Assembly (NCBI GenBank): GCA_010279815.1
Contig: QEOQ01000109.1
Coordinates: 146,059 to 210,058 of the forward strand
DNA from: Brachionus plicatilis
Taxonomy: Eukaryota; Rotifera; Eurotatoria; Ploima; Brachionidae
Length of the DNA: 64,000 nucleotides
Reading direction: 5' to 3'
The translations under genes were made by a program, and so were the position numbers. This document shows, one piece after another, positions 24,186 to 36,563 of this stretch. The notes under the pieces were generated by a model. It saw only the letters and a list, made by a program, of their open reading frames with translations, ran no database searches and was not told where the DNA came from. Positions within the stretch are counted from its first letter, which is position 1; the number at the start of each line of letters is the position of its first letter.

Positions 24186-24800
24186 AAAATTAAATTAACT
24201 TAAATAAAAGATAAAGTTTCAAAAAATTATTTTATTAGTTTATTTAATAATTTAAAAGTTCTATAGGAATTGGGACAAAATGAAAATGATTATCAAAATT
24301 TATTTCTAAATGTTTATAAAATCCGAAATTTTCCTTTTTTCGATATTAGATGAGTAAAAATAAAATTCGCTTTAGATTTATAATTTTTTTTTTCTTCTTC
24401 AGGCGTCGAATCTAGCATTAAATATCGAGTAAATTAACTAAATTTTACGTTAAATTACGTAAATACAAATATGCCAAAAAAATCACAAATTTTGCTGTTT
24501 TTCATAAAATTTTGTTAAAAAATACGATTATGACTTATGAATTTTTTACCATTTTTCAGGTAAAATCCAAAATTTTACAGGTCAATTTTGGTAAAATATG
24601 GAAAAAAAAATTCGAATTTTTGAAAAAATAAAAATCAAATTTGATTGAATTTTTTGACGAAAATTGACGTAAACTTCGGTAAATTTCTGTAAAAAAAGGT
24701 GAAAAATTTAACAAAAAAGAAAAAATTTTTTTTTTATTATTATACTCTATTTTTTTTAAACAAATAATTAAAAAAAGACATTCAATCAGAATTTAGTAAT
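24186..24800. other. Spacer after the giant kinase gene
   Basis: An AATAAA about 20 bases past the stop may serve polyadenylation. 24420-24720 is rich in TTTACGTTAAATTACGTAAA and GGTAAAATATGG motifs in both orientations and looks like a worn copy of the TACAGT inverted-repeat family. No open frame was seen. Confidence 0.35.
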
Positions 24801-24829
24801 CTAAGATATTTAAGCTTAACGTGCGTCTT

Positions 24830-25920
24830 TTTTGACTCTTTGAGTCAGAATCAGGTTCCATTTTCTTATTTTCTTTTCTTTGGGTTGTTTTCAAATTACC
24901 TTTGTTCATTAGAGTCTTTTCATTATTGATATTATTGCCTTATTTATTTGAAGGATTTTGCTATCCTGTAGCACTAAGTAATTTGATTTACTTGCGGTCA
25001 CACCAGTTGTAATCGACGCTGCTCCAATTTTTTCAACAGTGATATTTGATTAGGTTTTTTTTTGTATGTATTTTCTAAGATTCACATTTGTTGCATTTTT
25101 TTTCCCAATTTCTTCTTGATCAGTTTGGGCAATTTCATCTTCAATTTCAGGGACTTCATCTAAATCAATTATCTCTTTTGTTACATTCGTTTCTTTTTTC
25201 AATTAGTTTAGAAGCTAAGTAATTAGCTGTATTACATTTTGCTTCTTCATGGACTCTCGCCCAAAATTTCTTGCAAAATTTATTGAAGGACTGAATGAAT
25301 ATGACCAAATTTTTTGCAGAAATTAGATCACCTGTAATATCCAGCTAGTTGAACAAGACATCGATGGCTAATAATATGGTTTCCAAGTATGTCAATAAAA
25401 TCTTCATGATCAGTAAAGTCGTACTTCACTGTACATTTAATAACTGAATAAAAATTTTTTTGAATAAGTTCTTTAACTTGGTTATGATTAAAATTGGGTG
25501 AAAGCCTGTCAAATTTAAGAATAGCTATCATTGTCACTTCCGGTGGAGAGTCGTTAATGTCTAATTTTTCAGGAATATTGCTTTTGTTTTTGTCACATCG
25601 AAAGTTAATTCTCTTTCAAATAGATACTTTGGATTATTTTTAGATACTAATATACAGTTTTTTTGAGACTGGAACGGAGATATCGATATCAGTGACGAAA
25701 GCTGTTCAGGGTCAAATTCTAACATTAAGCTCTTAAATATGGCTTTACTGGTAATTTTCTGATTCTTTGACGCTCTGATTCTTATTCCATTGTTAAATGT
25801 CATCGTGCTATCTAATTTTTTCGAATCGTGAATTTACTTGGTTTCAAGTATGCGTTTAATTTCTCTCTTCCTTTGAAGATATTCGGCGTAGTAGAGATTT
25901 TTTTGCTCAACAGTCATTTT
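24830..25920 (-). pseudogene. Decayed unknown gene in convergent spacer
   Basis: Minus-strand frames in succession look coding but are broken: MTVEQKNLYYAEYLQRKREI (25918 down), then FNNGIRIRASKNQKITSKAI to a stop near 25561, then VTMIAILKFDRLSPNFNHNQ to VQLAGYYR near 25330, then EEAKCNTANYLASKLIE, then EIIDLDEVPEIEDEIAQTDQ. At least three stops or frame shifts separate them. I do not recognise the family; the mix of a compact globular part and an acidic tail would fit an element-encoded nucleic-acid-binding protein, but that is a guess. It could alternatively hold real short introns. Confidence 0.35.
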
Positions 25921-26410
25921 GATCCGTGTTTAAGCGAAGGGTGTCGACAATAATTTTTTAATTTTATGCTAATTTTATTTTTCAAATTTTCAAATTTCAA
26001 ATGATCAAAATAGCTATCAACAAAAAAAAACTTTTAAAATAACTGAGCTGTTTTTTTAGTAAAAAAAAGTTTTTCTCTTTGTTAAAAAAAAAACAAAATA
26101 ATGGATCCAATTGAACAATTGACAAATAACTTAAAACTTTTGCCCAATATTAACAAAGGATTTACAATTACAATTTAAAACTTATAATTGACTAAAAATA
26201 AGAAATTATCTATTTTGAATAATAAATTAATTTTTCTAATTTTTTTTCAAAATTTGATCTGTTCCTTTGTTTTTTGTACTGAATTTCACAAACATCTTAA
26301 ATTAAATTGAAATACAATTCTAGATGGAAAATATTTATTTTTTTTTTGGTTGCGAAAAAAAATAAAAAAATAAAATAAAATTTTATCCAAAAAAAGTTTT
26401 AATTTAGATG

Positions 26411-29400
26411 CTATTTGACTTTGGCCTCTTGATTTATTTTCTTCAACACAGACAAATTAAAAAAATTCTCAACTCTCGATACCTTCATATAAGCTCTTTT
26501 CTCAAACACCAACTGTGCCAGCTTTCTCTGCGAAGCGATCGAAGTCGACTTGGAGCCCAGACACATGATCATTTGCTCCTCAGCCAGACTTGGATCGCAC
26601 TCGATCTTGTGGAACACATGAACCAAGCCCGGATCAACACTTCTGAATATTGTCATGTTTGATTTGACAAATTTTTCATACAAATCCACATCTTCTTTGC
26701 CCCATCCCACAATCGATGTGTCAAACCCGCCAACTCTCCTCAGATCACTGTTGTACACGGCCACAATGCCAAAGCCAAACTGTCTCCAATAGCCCGTGTC
26801 CATATTCAAGTCCAAATGATTCTCTCTGACCCTAGAAGACTGCGCCGAACTGTCGGCCCCTGAGTCCAATATTTTGATCGCTTCGCCGGGCTCATCCGGG
26901 TCGTACTCACTGAACACAATGGGATAATACACCTGCTTAAACTCGATGGTGTTGAGTCGGGCTCTTAGCAAAAAGTCACTAGTAAAATGAATGTCTACAT
27001 CAACAAAAAATATCAATTGCCTAGGACCGAACAACGCTGCGCCAATCTCGCATCCGATTGAGCGCGAAAACTTGTTGCCCTTGACCACCAGCTTCAGTTG
27101 ATCGTCTAGAGAATACTTTTGGTTCAAGTGTTGGAATAGTTGTTCAATTTTGTCACTTTGTTTCATGAGTAGGCCACTTTTTTCGTCCAAAATGAGCTTT
27201 GTTTCTTCGCTCTGAAACAGCACCACCACCAACATGGCATTTTCTTTTCTCTTCAGACACACATCTTCATAATTTTTCATAAATCTGGTGAATATTTGCC
27301 ACCGGCCTGTCAACGGAAGCACAAAATGTATCCTTTTGTCTTGAACAATCTTGTTGGTGTAGAAACTGTCTGTTTGTGTGAAATTAATGCTGACCAAATT
27401 GGCATCAATGATCAGCGATTTGTTCGCTTGTGTTGGCTCATTGTCCGAGCTAGTCTTGCTAGGTGCGAACAAATTTTTGACCATGTCTGGAATGACCAAG
27501 CCAGCCAGACGTTTGACCAAATTTTTGTTCTCACCAAAAAAATGCGACTTGTCTGCTTCACTGGGCCTGTTTGTTCCACTGCGGTACTTTTCTGGCAGTT
27601 GAAAATAAATGGAGCTGTCAAAATTGTCTTCTCTGAACATGAGGCCAGAGTATGTGTTTCTGACATAGGCATGTCTGCGCACTGGCACAGTCATCTTGCG
27701 ACCCTCGTATTTGCGGTAGACCAGGAGGATGTCGAGCACAAAGTCAATGCCGTACAATGGATGGTGTCGCATGTAGCCATACAAAATGTCTTTGAAGTCA
27801 ATGAGTCTGCCTCTTTCGATGCTGTTCTCGTTTATTTCGTCCATTATTTGTCTGATGTTGTCGTTGAGGATTTTTTTCCAGTAGCCTTCGAGGCCTCGCT
27901 TTGGCGAGATGTACGAGCTGGCAAAGAGGCTGCGCGTGAAAAAGTCAAAGTCGTGTCTGTGCTCGCGTTTGCTCAAGTTTTCCACTGTTTTTAAAGATGG
28001 TGCCAAATAGAAGCGGTTTTTGGTCAAGTGACAAGACAAATTTTCGTTTTTGTCAAAGGCCAAATTTTCAAATTCACTTTCAACTTCAAATGTGTCTTCC
28101 TGTTTGGTTGTAGTTGTTGTCTTGAGTGTGATGGCTGAACTATTGGCCATGTCGTTTCTGAGCTTGAATACCTCTCGTTTTAATTCCAAATACCGCTGTC
28201 TTAGGTCGACAATTTTGCGGTAATTTAGAAAATTGTGCAGTCTGTATTGATACTCGTATTTTTTTACCGGATGCAGAGAAATGGCTCTCAATACCTCTTT
28301 GGACAGCAGTTCGTTTGTGTAAGCATTGTTTCCGCTTGAATTGTGGTGAAATATGTGCTGCATCTTTGGTTGAAAAAAAAAGAATACAATTAACTTTGAA
28401 CATTTACAAAGTAGTAAAATGAAAGACAAGGGAAAATTGAAGTTTAAGATCAAAAGATCAAAATATAAATTGTAATATTTTTTTTAATAATAGATAATAA
28501 ATAAATTTTTTCAAAAGCAATTACTTGACATGTCATGTCAAGTTTATTTTCATATTTAAAAATTTAAAATATCCATTTTTATTGAACTTTTAATAGGTAT
28601 AAATATTTTTATTGATTTGAATGAAAACTTACTTTTAAAGACAAAAAAATTTACTGTTTTAAAATTCAAAATTTATTTAAGTAAAAAAATAAAATTATTT
28701 CAATTTTTTAAATTGAATTTGTGAATTTACTTAACCTGAATTATTCAAATTATTGATTGTTTTTGTTAAATAAATTAGAGATCAATCATTTTGATGTTAA
28801 TTTGATAATGAACCATAATTAGACATAACATGTCTAGTAATGTTTAGTATTTATTTCTTAGAAATTATTAAAATCATTAGATTAATCAAGTTTTAAAATT
28901 TTAAATGATCGTTTTGATCTTAAAATTTGATCTGAAACTTCAATTTGCCAAGACAAGCTTATTTTAATATTATTTAAAATATAGTTTGGGAGAAACTGAG
29001 GCAGTTTGGAACGGAGCTTAGTCCTTCCTTTCAGTCCAATGAGAAGAGATAGATTTGTTAAGTTAAAAAAAACTAGATTTGTGTCATATGATTCATACAG
29101 TTCTGTTAGTTAAGTTACGTGAAAAAATAAAATAAAAAGCATAATAAAATGTTTTTTTTTTTGAGTTTATTTAAATGTAATTGGTTTAAAAAAATTAGAA
29201 AAAAATTTTTTCTTCTTGTTAAAATTGGGGATTTTGAATTTTAAATACAAATTGACAAAAATTCTTCATTTTTTGATTGATAAAAATTAAAGTTAATAAA
29301 AATTACTAGAAAAAATACTGCAACATTGACTGATTTTTAGTTTTGTGATTACAAAACCAACAATTCAGTTTAAATTGATATAAAGAACAGAAACAAATAT

Positions 29401-32400
29401 TACAAAATTGAAAAGCTTTTTTTTCTATAAGTCTAAAATTAGTTCTGTGTCTACGACATTGTGCAACTTTCAAAATTGCATCAGCTATCAAGGTCTGCAA
29501 AACTATGCAAATTTAGCAGAGATTAGATTTCAATGAATTCAAGCGCAGTGCATTTTGCAGAGATTTTGCACATCATTAGCAGACTGCGAGTAAATTTTGC
29601 AACTTTGAATGTTGCACCATTCTGAATTCACAGAATTAATTTTAAACTTTTAGCAAAAAAATTTATTCAATTTTATATCATTTTGTTCTGTTCTTTTGTA
29701 CTTAACTTCACAAAAACGATTTTTTAAAAAAATTATATTTTTCGATAAGTTTTCAAAGATATTCTTAAAATTGAAAGATGACCAACAATAAATTCTTTTT
29801 TTTTAAATAAAATATTTACTTTCTAAACCATTTAAAATTTCTCAAATTTTTTAAAAAATTTGTTTTTTTCAAAAATAAAAACCTAATTAAAATGAAAAAG
29901 CTACAATTTGCTCAAAATATTATATTTATAATATAAATATGAAATACAATACAAACCAAAAAAGATATTTTTCTGATAATTTATAAAATAAAAATGTATT
30001 GTTTCATAGAATCAAAAATTTTGATCTTAAAGTGACATAAATTGTTTCATTGAGAAATCAAATAAAAAATTGATTATTAAAATTTTTTTTATAATCATTT
30101 TAAAATAAAATTTATTGAAAAAGCATTTTATTATCTAGTAATTAATCAATTTCAAAATTTGAGATTTTTTTATAATTTTTAAAAATTTTTTATTTAAATT
30201 TAATTGAAAAAATTTTATTGAATTAAACCTTAGTATTATTTTCAAAAAAAATTTTCTCTCAAAATTTTCAATGAAAATTTTTTACATATTTTCAAGACTT
30301 GAATCGAATTAAGAAAAACTTAAATAACTATTTTAAATAGGGAATAACTTAGTTCTGTAAAATGCTTTGATTATTCCAAAAACTTTACAAAGCAATCCAA
30401 TAATTGATTAGAATACTTTTTAATGAAACAAAAATAAATACAAAAATAAAAAATTAATAAAAGTTATAAATTTTTTTGGGAGGTATTTAATCGATCTCTA
30501 AAATTACTTAATCGATCACTAATATTTTTCTATCTCTTATTTTACTAAATACCCTTAACTTATATTTATTAATCTGTCTCCTAAATTAAATAAAACAGCA
30601 ACTAATTTTACGTATCTCTTATTTTTATTTATTAAATTGATTTAAAAAAAAAGAATTATAAAAAATTTCAAAAAATTTCAAATAAAATAATATCTTATAA
30701 GTTTTTTCTTGGTCTACCTCTACCTCTCTTTAGTGGAGCTTCTACTTTCTTACTTATATCACTGCTGGTTGATGCTTGCACTACTTTTTCAGCTTCCTTA
30801 TCAATTGTTTTTTTGTTCTTTTTTGTTGGTATAACTGTTTCTTGTGGAGTTTCTTCCTCTACTTCCTCTACTGTTATCTTTAGCTTTAGAACTTTGATTG
30901 AGCTGACAACTCTCTCTTCTTTGTCTGCTTCTGATTGGTACTCAAGCGCCTTTTTAGACATACACGGTCCACCTCTCCTAGGTTTTTGTCCAATAACTAC
31001 TTGCTTAGCTTCGATTGGTATTTTGACAAGTTTCATATTTGCAGCAAAGCCAACAAGATGCTTACACATATGATCTTTAAAGAAGGAAGGACAGGAACAA
31101 CTAGCTGTTTGCATCCAGTTATCGGAGTTACTATCCGTAAATAAATTGCAGCTGCACATTGAGGTCCTTTTCTCTTAACTAGGTTGCATCGATAATCAAC
31201 TCTTAAACCGGCCTCAGTTTCACTACTTTTCAGAGAAGACCAAATCTTTTCATTATCTAACCAGTCTTTGGATGCTTCTTGATCGTCGAATGTTCTCTCA
31301 TAGATCCAGTTCTTCCTGGTTCTTTTCTTTTTATTGGATTCTTGAACCTCGTCTTCAGATTCTGATCATAAGTTACATAGTCATCAACTACTCGATACTC
31401 CCTATCAGACATTTCAATACTTTGATAAAACTTAGATCACATTAGATCATCTTTAAATATCCACAAAAAAAAACTCTCACAGGAGATAATTAAATTAAAT
31501 CAAGAGATAATTTCAACTGTTCATTAATTAAGTTAAGAGCTATATTCATCATAATCATACTCATCTTCAGTAAATTTAGTGACAAAAAAACTCAGGATAC
31601 ATAAATATTTATTATTAGAGACAGTTAATTAATCAAATTAATCGAATAAATAATTTTATAGATAGAAAAAATAAAATAATATATTTTATTAAGTGATCGT
31701 TTAAGTAATGTAAGAGATCGATTAATAATACCCCAATTTTTTTTATTTTTGTAATGAAAGTTTTGTTTTAAATTTCACAATGCCGATTAAACCGAAGAAA
31801 TTTAGAAAATCTTAGATTGTCAAAAGAAAATTAATTGTTTTCTTACAATCATTATTTTTCCATTCGATTTAATTGTTCTCACTAAAAATACAATTTATTT
31901 AAATAAATTTTTTGATTTCTTTTTTGTTTTAATTTAAAGTAAATAAAAAATTTTGAAATGAAAACATGACAGGTACCTTCCTTCAAATTATTTTTAAATT
32001 GAACACTTTTTTTCAATTTTAAACTTATCAAAAAATTAACTTGGACGGAAGATGTTAGTTGAAAAAAGGAAAAAAAAATTTAATTACTTCATAGGACCAA
32101 GTGCAGGACACATTTGCAAATTTTCGTATACATCGACCAATTTCGACGTCTTCATGAGTTGAATACAAATTTTTCAGACAATAGCTAATGTGCGGAACCA
32201 CTTTTCTGAGTGTCTCTCTTGACATCACTATGCCAGGACCGCCCATGCAAAAGTTTTCGTCATAATCCAGCGACAACAGACCGAACTCGTCTTTGTTGCC
32301 TAGACCAGCCTGGCCAATAAATTGCGCTTTGGACGAGTTCAGCGAACGAAGGAACATTTCAAGTTTGTCTGGCTTGATGTATACATCATCGTCCACTCTC

Positions 32401-35400
32401 ATGAACCATTCAAATTTATCCAAATAATTGTCATGCATGAACTTGAGCATCATAAAAGACTTCTTTTGCGGTGGATAGGAATCATCTACACCGGGCAAAC
32501 TAACCAAAGGTATGTCGTAGATTGAGGATGAGCCTGATCTGGAGAAAAATGACATTTTGCCTGGTATTTGCTGGCCCCAAGTGGTAAACACCGATTTGGC
32601 TCTGGTGTCCAAATACTTTTGAGCAGTCATCACTCCAATAAAGACTAAATTTTTATCGATTTCAATTTTGTCATAGATTTTTATGTTTTCGTTTTGGTTG
32701 TCATAGAAGGATCGCTGTGTGCCATCGGTTGGACAGCATCCTGATGTCGTGCAATCCAAAAGACTTTTTCGCAAAAGGGTTGCAAGAAAAAATCCGGAAA
32801 AAACTCCGATTAGAATTAACAAAATTGTTTGTATTGAAAGCGATGGTGGATCTCTGAGTGACTTTTTTTTGTAAAACACTTTTGACCTAATGTAAAAAAA
32901 AAAATTAAAAAAAAAAAATTTTTTGAAAATATTTTTCGAAAATTTATTAAAAAGTTTTTATATTTAGTAAATGCTTTTTGTGGGCATTTTGAAGTTTAGG
33001 ATAAAAAAAATTAAAAAAGTGAAAAGTTTTTGCAGAGCCTCATCTAATATTGAGCATTTTGCAGAGAGATTTAAAATACCAAATACCAAAGTTTTAAGCA
33101 AAATACTATTTGATCTGATTTTTTTGATCCTAAACTTCAAGACGCCCTTTTGTGCTTTGATATACTGCAAAACATTTTAGACCGTCAAAAATCATCGAGC
33201 ATAAGCAGCTGAAGTTCATAATAATAAGCTTATTATTAAATATCAATTAAAATCTCAATAAAAATGACGAAATTAACTTAATAATTACACATTAAATTTT
33301 GTTTCATTATTAATTAAAAACAAATAATTTTTCTATTTTTTTTAACTGATCTTTTAAGGGTCCTACAAAAACACTGACTCCCACCTATTTTATAGAGCAA
33401 AATATTTTAAAAAGATTTTACATGTCATTTAGTTTAGAATTTTCTGTACTTTTTGAAAATTAAATTGGTTTTTTTCTAAGATTTTTATTTTTTTGAAAAT
33501 TGGAATTTTAAATTCAAATACGACATACCATTCGATTCAAAATTTTCTCAGCTTTTTTAGGATGATTTTAGATTTTTAAATGTCAATATTACTTTTAGCA
33601 AAAAAACAAAAATAAACTTTTGTAGAGTTTTACAAAAATATGTTTAGTTTCTGTCCATTTTTATTTTTGAAAGGATATGTTACGTAGATGACAAAAATAA
33701 AAAATTTGGCCTTTTAAAGTAATTTATAATTTTGCTCTTTTAAATTTTGTTTTGTTTTAATTAATAAAACAAAACTGATCTAATATTACAATTAAAATTA
33801 AATTTTTTAAATTATTAAAATAATTTTAGAAATATTTGAAAAACTATAATTCTTGGGCCAAAATAAGAATTGGAGAGCTCGTAAAATTCTCTACAAATAA
33901 AATGGTGATAAGTTGAGTGCCAGTTGGCAATTTGGTTTTTAAAAATACAAAAAATTTCAAAAAGAACAGAAAATTCCAAATTTTTTGCATTTTAAAATAA
34001 TTGATGGTAGGCAAATTTTTTAATTTAGTGGATCAGAACGGCATCTTGAAGTTGAAGATCAATTCAATATATCATTTCAATTTAAAGAGTTTATCTTTAG
34101 ACATTAAAATTAATGTTTGAATTAATTGAACAATTTTTAATGTAAAATGCTTTTCATGTTATGAAGATTAAAAATATTAAATTATTAAAAAAAATATTTT
34201 CGAAATCCATTGATAAAATCGATATTTAAATCTAAAATTTTTTTAAATTGATTTTTTGTAGAGTTTATTTTAAAATTTTTTGTTTCAAAAGTATTTGTAT
34301 CTATAACTCAAAATTAAAATTAAATTTAAAAATGAATTTCAAATATTAAAATTCCAAATAAGTAATAAATTCAAGAGATCGATCTTTTCTACAAAAATTT
34401 TTGGAATAAATTTTTTTTATTTTTTAAATCTACATAACATGTAAAATATTTTACATTAAAAATTGTTCAATTAATTCAAACATTAATTTTAATATCAAAT
34501 TATAAACTCTTTGAATTGAAATTATATATTGAATTGATCATCAATTTCAAGATGCCATCGGAACCTCTTTAAATGGTTAAAATATAAAAGCTTTCAAGTT
34601 AAATTAAAAATTCATATTGAATTATTTAACTTTTGATAAAAAAGCTCTTTAAATGATTTTTTGATATTAACTTAAAAACATTACAATCAAAAAAATTGAA
34701 TTTTGGAACAAAGGCAAAATTTTAATTTTTGAAATAATTTTTTAATATGAGTCTAAAAATTGTTATTTAAATGTGACAGTTGATACAAATTTTGTAACAC
34801 CCAATTTAAGCATCTAGAATAACTCTGGAAAAGGTAATAAAAGAAAAGTATTTTAGAAAATTAATATTTGCAAAAATTACAAAAAAGCTCAGAAAAAATA
34901 AAGAAAAAATTATTTTGTTTATTAGAACAAAATTTAAATTCATAAAAACTCGATTTTTACAGAACAATTTCAGGAAAAAATTTTTTTTTAAAGATTCGTA
35001 ATTATACTTAATTTTTTTTTCAAATAAAATAAATCTAAACGAAATTTTATTAATTTTCAAAAATTTAGCAAAAAAATTTTGATTTAAGACTTTGATTGCA
35101 TTCTTGAAAAGAATTTTGAAAAGCTTTTTTTATGTAATATCAATAGACACAAAATTTAAAAATTATTAATTATATCCCAATTTTTAAAACAGAATAAAAA
35201 TTTCAATTCGAAATTAAATTTCTGAATTATTTATCTTTTTAATTAATTTCATTGCATTAAATCTTACATTTTAAAATTGAAAAATTGAAGTTTGTGATAA
35301 AATTATAATGATCTTGATTTAAAATCAGTATACAATTAAAAATTCTAATTAATTTTAATTAAATTTCCATATTGAAGCAAACCTTGCTTAAACATTAAAA

Positions 35401-36563
35401 AAATTGCAGATTTTAGTCAATTTTTGATGCTCAAATGATCAAATAAAACTAAAACTATTAAATAAATTGTAATTTCTTGATAAAAATTAATGTAGAGATA
35501 CATTTTAGGATTCAAAATGTAAAATAAAAAAATAACTCTTCAATATCAAAATGCACAATGCAGAGTGAACATCATCGAAATAATGCTATTTTAAGTGGAT
35601 AATTTATTGCAGACTTTTGCAGATTTTACCTTGAGATCTAACAAAGTATGTTAAAACCAAAAATTTACCTCTGCCCTAATTCTATTAAAAATTTAAATTT
35701 ATTTTACAGTTTTAGTTTGATTTGATCATTTTGAGCATCAAAAATTGATCATAAGCTTCAATTTTCCATTTAAAATAAGAATTGTTATAAATTGATTGCT
35801 TACCATAAAAAATGCTTCTACATCAAATTTAAAAATTAATTTAAACTATTTTTAATAACAGTTCCAAATCAAAAGCTGTAGTCTAATTTTGAGTCTAATA
35901 ACCTCCGCCAAATTCTATCAATTTTAATGATCTTGGTTTAAATTTCTTTATAATTCTTGGAAAAAATTTAGTTTATTAATTGATGTCAGCTGAGTTTAAT
36001 TTAAAAAATATTAAAAATTAGAATGTCTGAGAATTCAGTTTGTTATTTGGGGCACTTAACAAAATTTTATAAGATATCTACTTAAACAATATTTATTAAT
36101 TGAAAAAAATCTCTATTCTTATTAGTTGTTTATATTTTAAATCAATATTTATAATTAACCTGTTTACTGTCCACATAACATTCAATTAAAAATGACATTT
36201 TTTATCAAAAAAACGGAGATTATATTCCAAAATTAAAAAATAAAAAAAATATTTAAAAAATTTATCAAAGTTTTTTGTTACCCTAACAATTTTTTTGAAA
36301 TAATATAATTTACAAAATTTTTTTTTTCAAAACTATAAAAATCCAATCTCATTTATTAAATACTCAAAATTAATTAGCTATTTAATAAAAAAAAATTTCA
36401 CAGTCACTCATTTCTTAAACAAAACTGGTAGTAAGAATTAGACATTTGAGTTGACTTACGTGCTCATAGGTTTTTTTTCGAATTCATCTTGAAACGGAAT
36501 GGCATTCATGTTTACCAAGCAATTGTCACTGCTAGATCGTTTGCTGAATGAAAAATTTCTCAT
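26411..36563 (-). CDS. Chondroitin sulfate synthase (CHSY family, 951 aa)
   Basis: Three exons, 36563-36460, 32886-32088 and 28363-26411, join in phase across GT-AG introns of about 3.6 and 3.7 kb. The enzyme polymerises the GlcA/GalNAc backbone of chondroitin in the Golgi. A short cytoplasmic N-terminus is followed by one membrane segment (residues ~56-77, LLILIGVFSGFFLATLL), as in type II glycosyltransferases. The first domain has RVDDDVYIKPD (DDD metal site, ~190) and NFCMGGPGIVMSRE. The second has FFVDVDIHF (~755) and GWGKEDVDLYEKF (~854), then CLGSKSTSIASQRKLAQLV. Length is close to the family's ~800-880 plus a longer N-terminus. The 35-codon first exon is assigned by phase and a good GTAAGT donor, so it is less certain than the rest. 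The introns hold MITEs and a MULE relic. Confidence 0.93.
28431..28949. repeat. GGCAAATTGAAG hAT-like MITE, copy 2
   Basis: Near-identical to 45002-45546 along its length, including ATTACTTGACATGTCATGTC and ATAACATGTCTAGTAATG. The ends are GGAAAATTGAAGTTTAAGATC and ACTTCAATTTGCC. A perfect 8-bp duplication AAGACAAG flanks it (28423-28430 and 28950-28957). It lies in intron 2 of the chondroitin synthase, 68 bases upstream of the last exon's acceptor. Confidence 0.85.
29222..29330. repeat. Repeat G, one arm
   Basis: Shares ACAAATTGACAAAAATTCTTC, TAAAATTAAAGTTAATAAAA and AAAAAATACTGCAACATT with both arms of 50785-51150 and one arm of 54560-54785. Only one arm is seen here. Confidence 0.5.
29385..29715. 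repeat. Repeat E copy (GCAGA-rich) in chondroitin synthase intron
   Basis: Carries AATTGCATCAGCTATCAAGG, AGTGCATTTTGCAGAGATTT and, at the right end, TTCTGTTCTTTTGTACTTAAC. The reverse complement matches 18222-18437. The terminal motif also occurs alone near 26255-26295. Ends share TAAAATTAGTTCTGTG / CACAGAATTAATTTTA as inverted pairs. Confidence 0.55.
30478..31734 (-). mobile_element. Internally deleted MULE (SWIM-finger transposase relic)
   Basis: The left end is GGGAGGTATTTAATCGATCTC and the reverse complement of the right end is GGGGTATTATTAATCGATCTC; both continue through TTACTTAATCGATCAC with few changes. A 9-bp sequence AATTTTTTT borders each end (30469-30477, 31735-31743); it is low complexity, but its length fits Mutator-like elements. 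Inside, on the minus strand, are the N-terminal and C-terminal parts of a MULE transposase with the catalytic core missing. It is inserted in intron 2 of the chondroitin synthase. Confidence 0.8.
30695..31416 (-). pseudogene. MULE transposase remnant: N-terminal finger, SWIM and AT-hook
   Basis: From the 5' side: a frame with RKNWIYERTFDDQEASKDWL and LRVDYRCNLVKRKGPQCAAA, the FLYWCH-like zinc-binding N-terminal region common in animal MULE proteins. After a junction near 31140 the frame shifts to NSDNWMQTASCSCPSFFKDH and MCKHLVGF, a SWIM zinc finger (CxC...CxH). Then comes a charged tail ending KRGRGRPRKNL, an AT-hook, at 30695. The DDE transposase domain that should lie between is absent. 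At least two frame changes occur, so no full protein is made, though the 154-codon C-terminal frame with its own ATG at 31159 is intact and could be expressed (inference). Confidence 0.8.
32887..34039. other. Intron 1 of chondroitin synthase, proximal part
   Basis: AT-rich. A short hairpin pairs 32955-33020 with 33100-33165 (TTTGAAGTTTAGGATAAAAAA versus TTTTTTTGATCCTAAACTTC), a small palindromic repeat of unknown family. No coding signal was seen. Confidence 0.35.
34040..34556. repeat. GGCATCTTGAAG hAT-like MITE, copy 2
   Basis: The ends are GGCATCTTGAAGTTGAAGAT and ATCATCAATTTCAAGATGCC; the arms stay complementary for over 130 bases (ATGTAAAATGCTTTTCATGT / ACATGTAAAATATTTTACAT). Flanking ATCAGAAC (34032-34039) and ATCGGAAC (34557-34564) form an 8-bp duplication with one change. 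More than 80 percent alike by eye to 43335-43844. Confidence 0.8.
35279..35768. repeat. MITE-like repeat D, copy 2
   Basis: 35535-35768 matches copy 1 at 5845-6076 (ATATCAAAATGCACAATGCA, TTTTGAGCATCAAAAATTGA). The right end TCATAAGCTTCAATTTTCC pairs with a possible left end GAAAAATTGAAGTTTGTGAT near 35279, which would give a ~490-bp element. The left boundary is uncertain. Confidence 0.45.

Noticed and set aside
27296..27994. 232-codon plus-strand frame
   Set aside because: It is the antisense shadow of the chondroitin synthase exon; the minus strand carries clear glycosyltransferase motifs.
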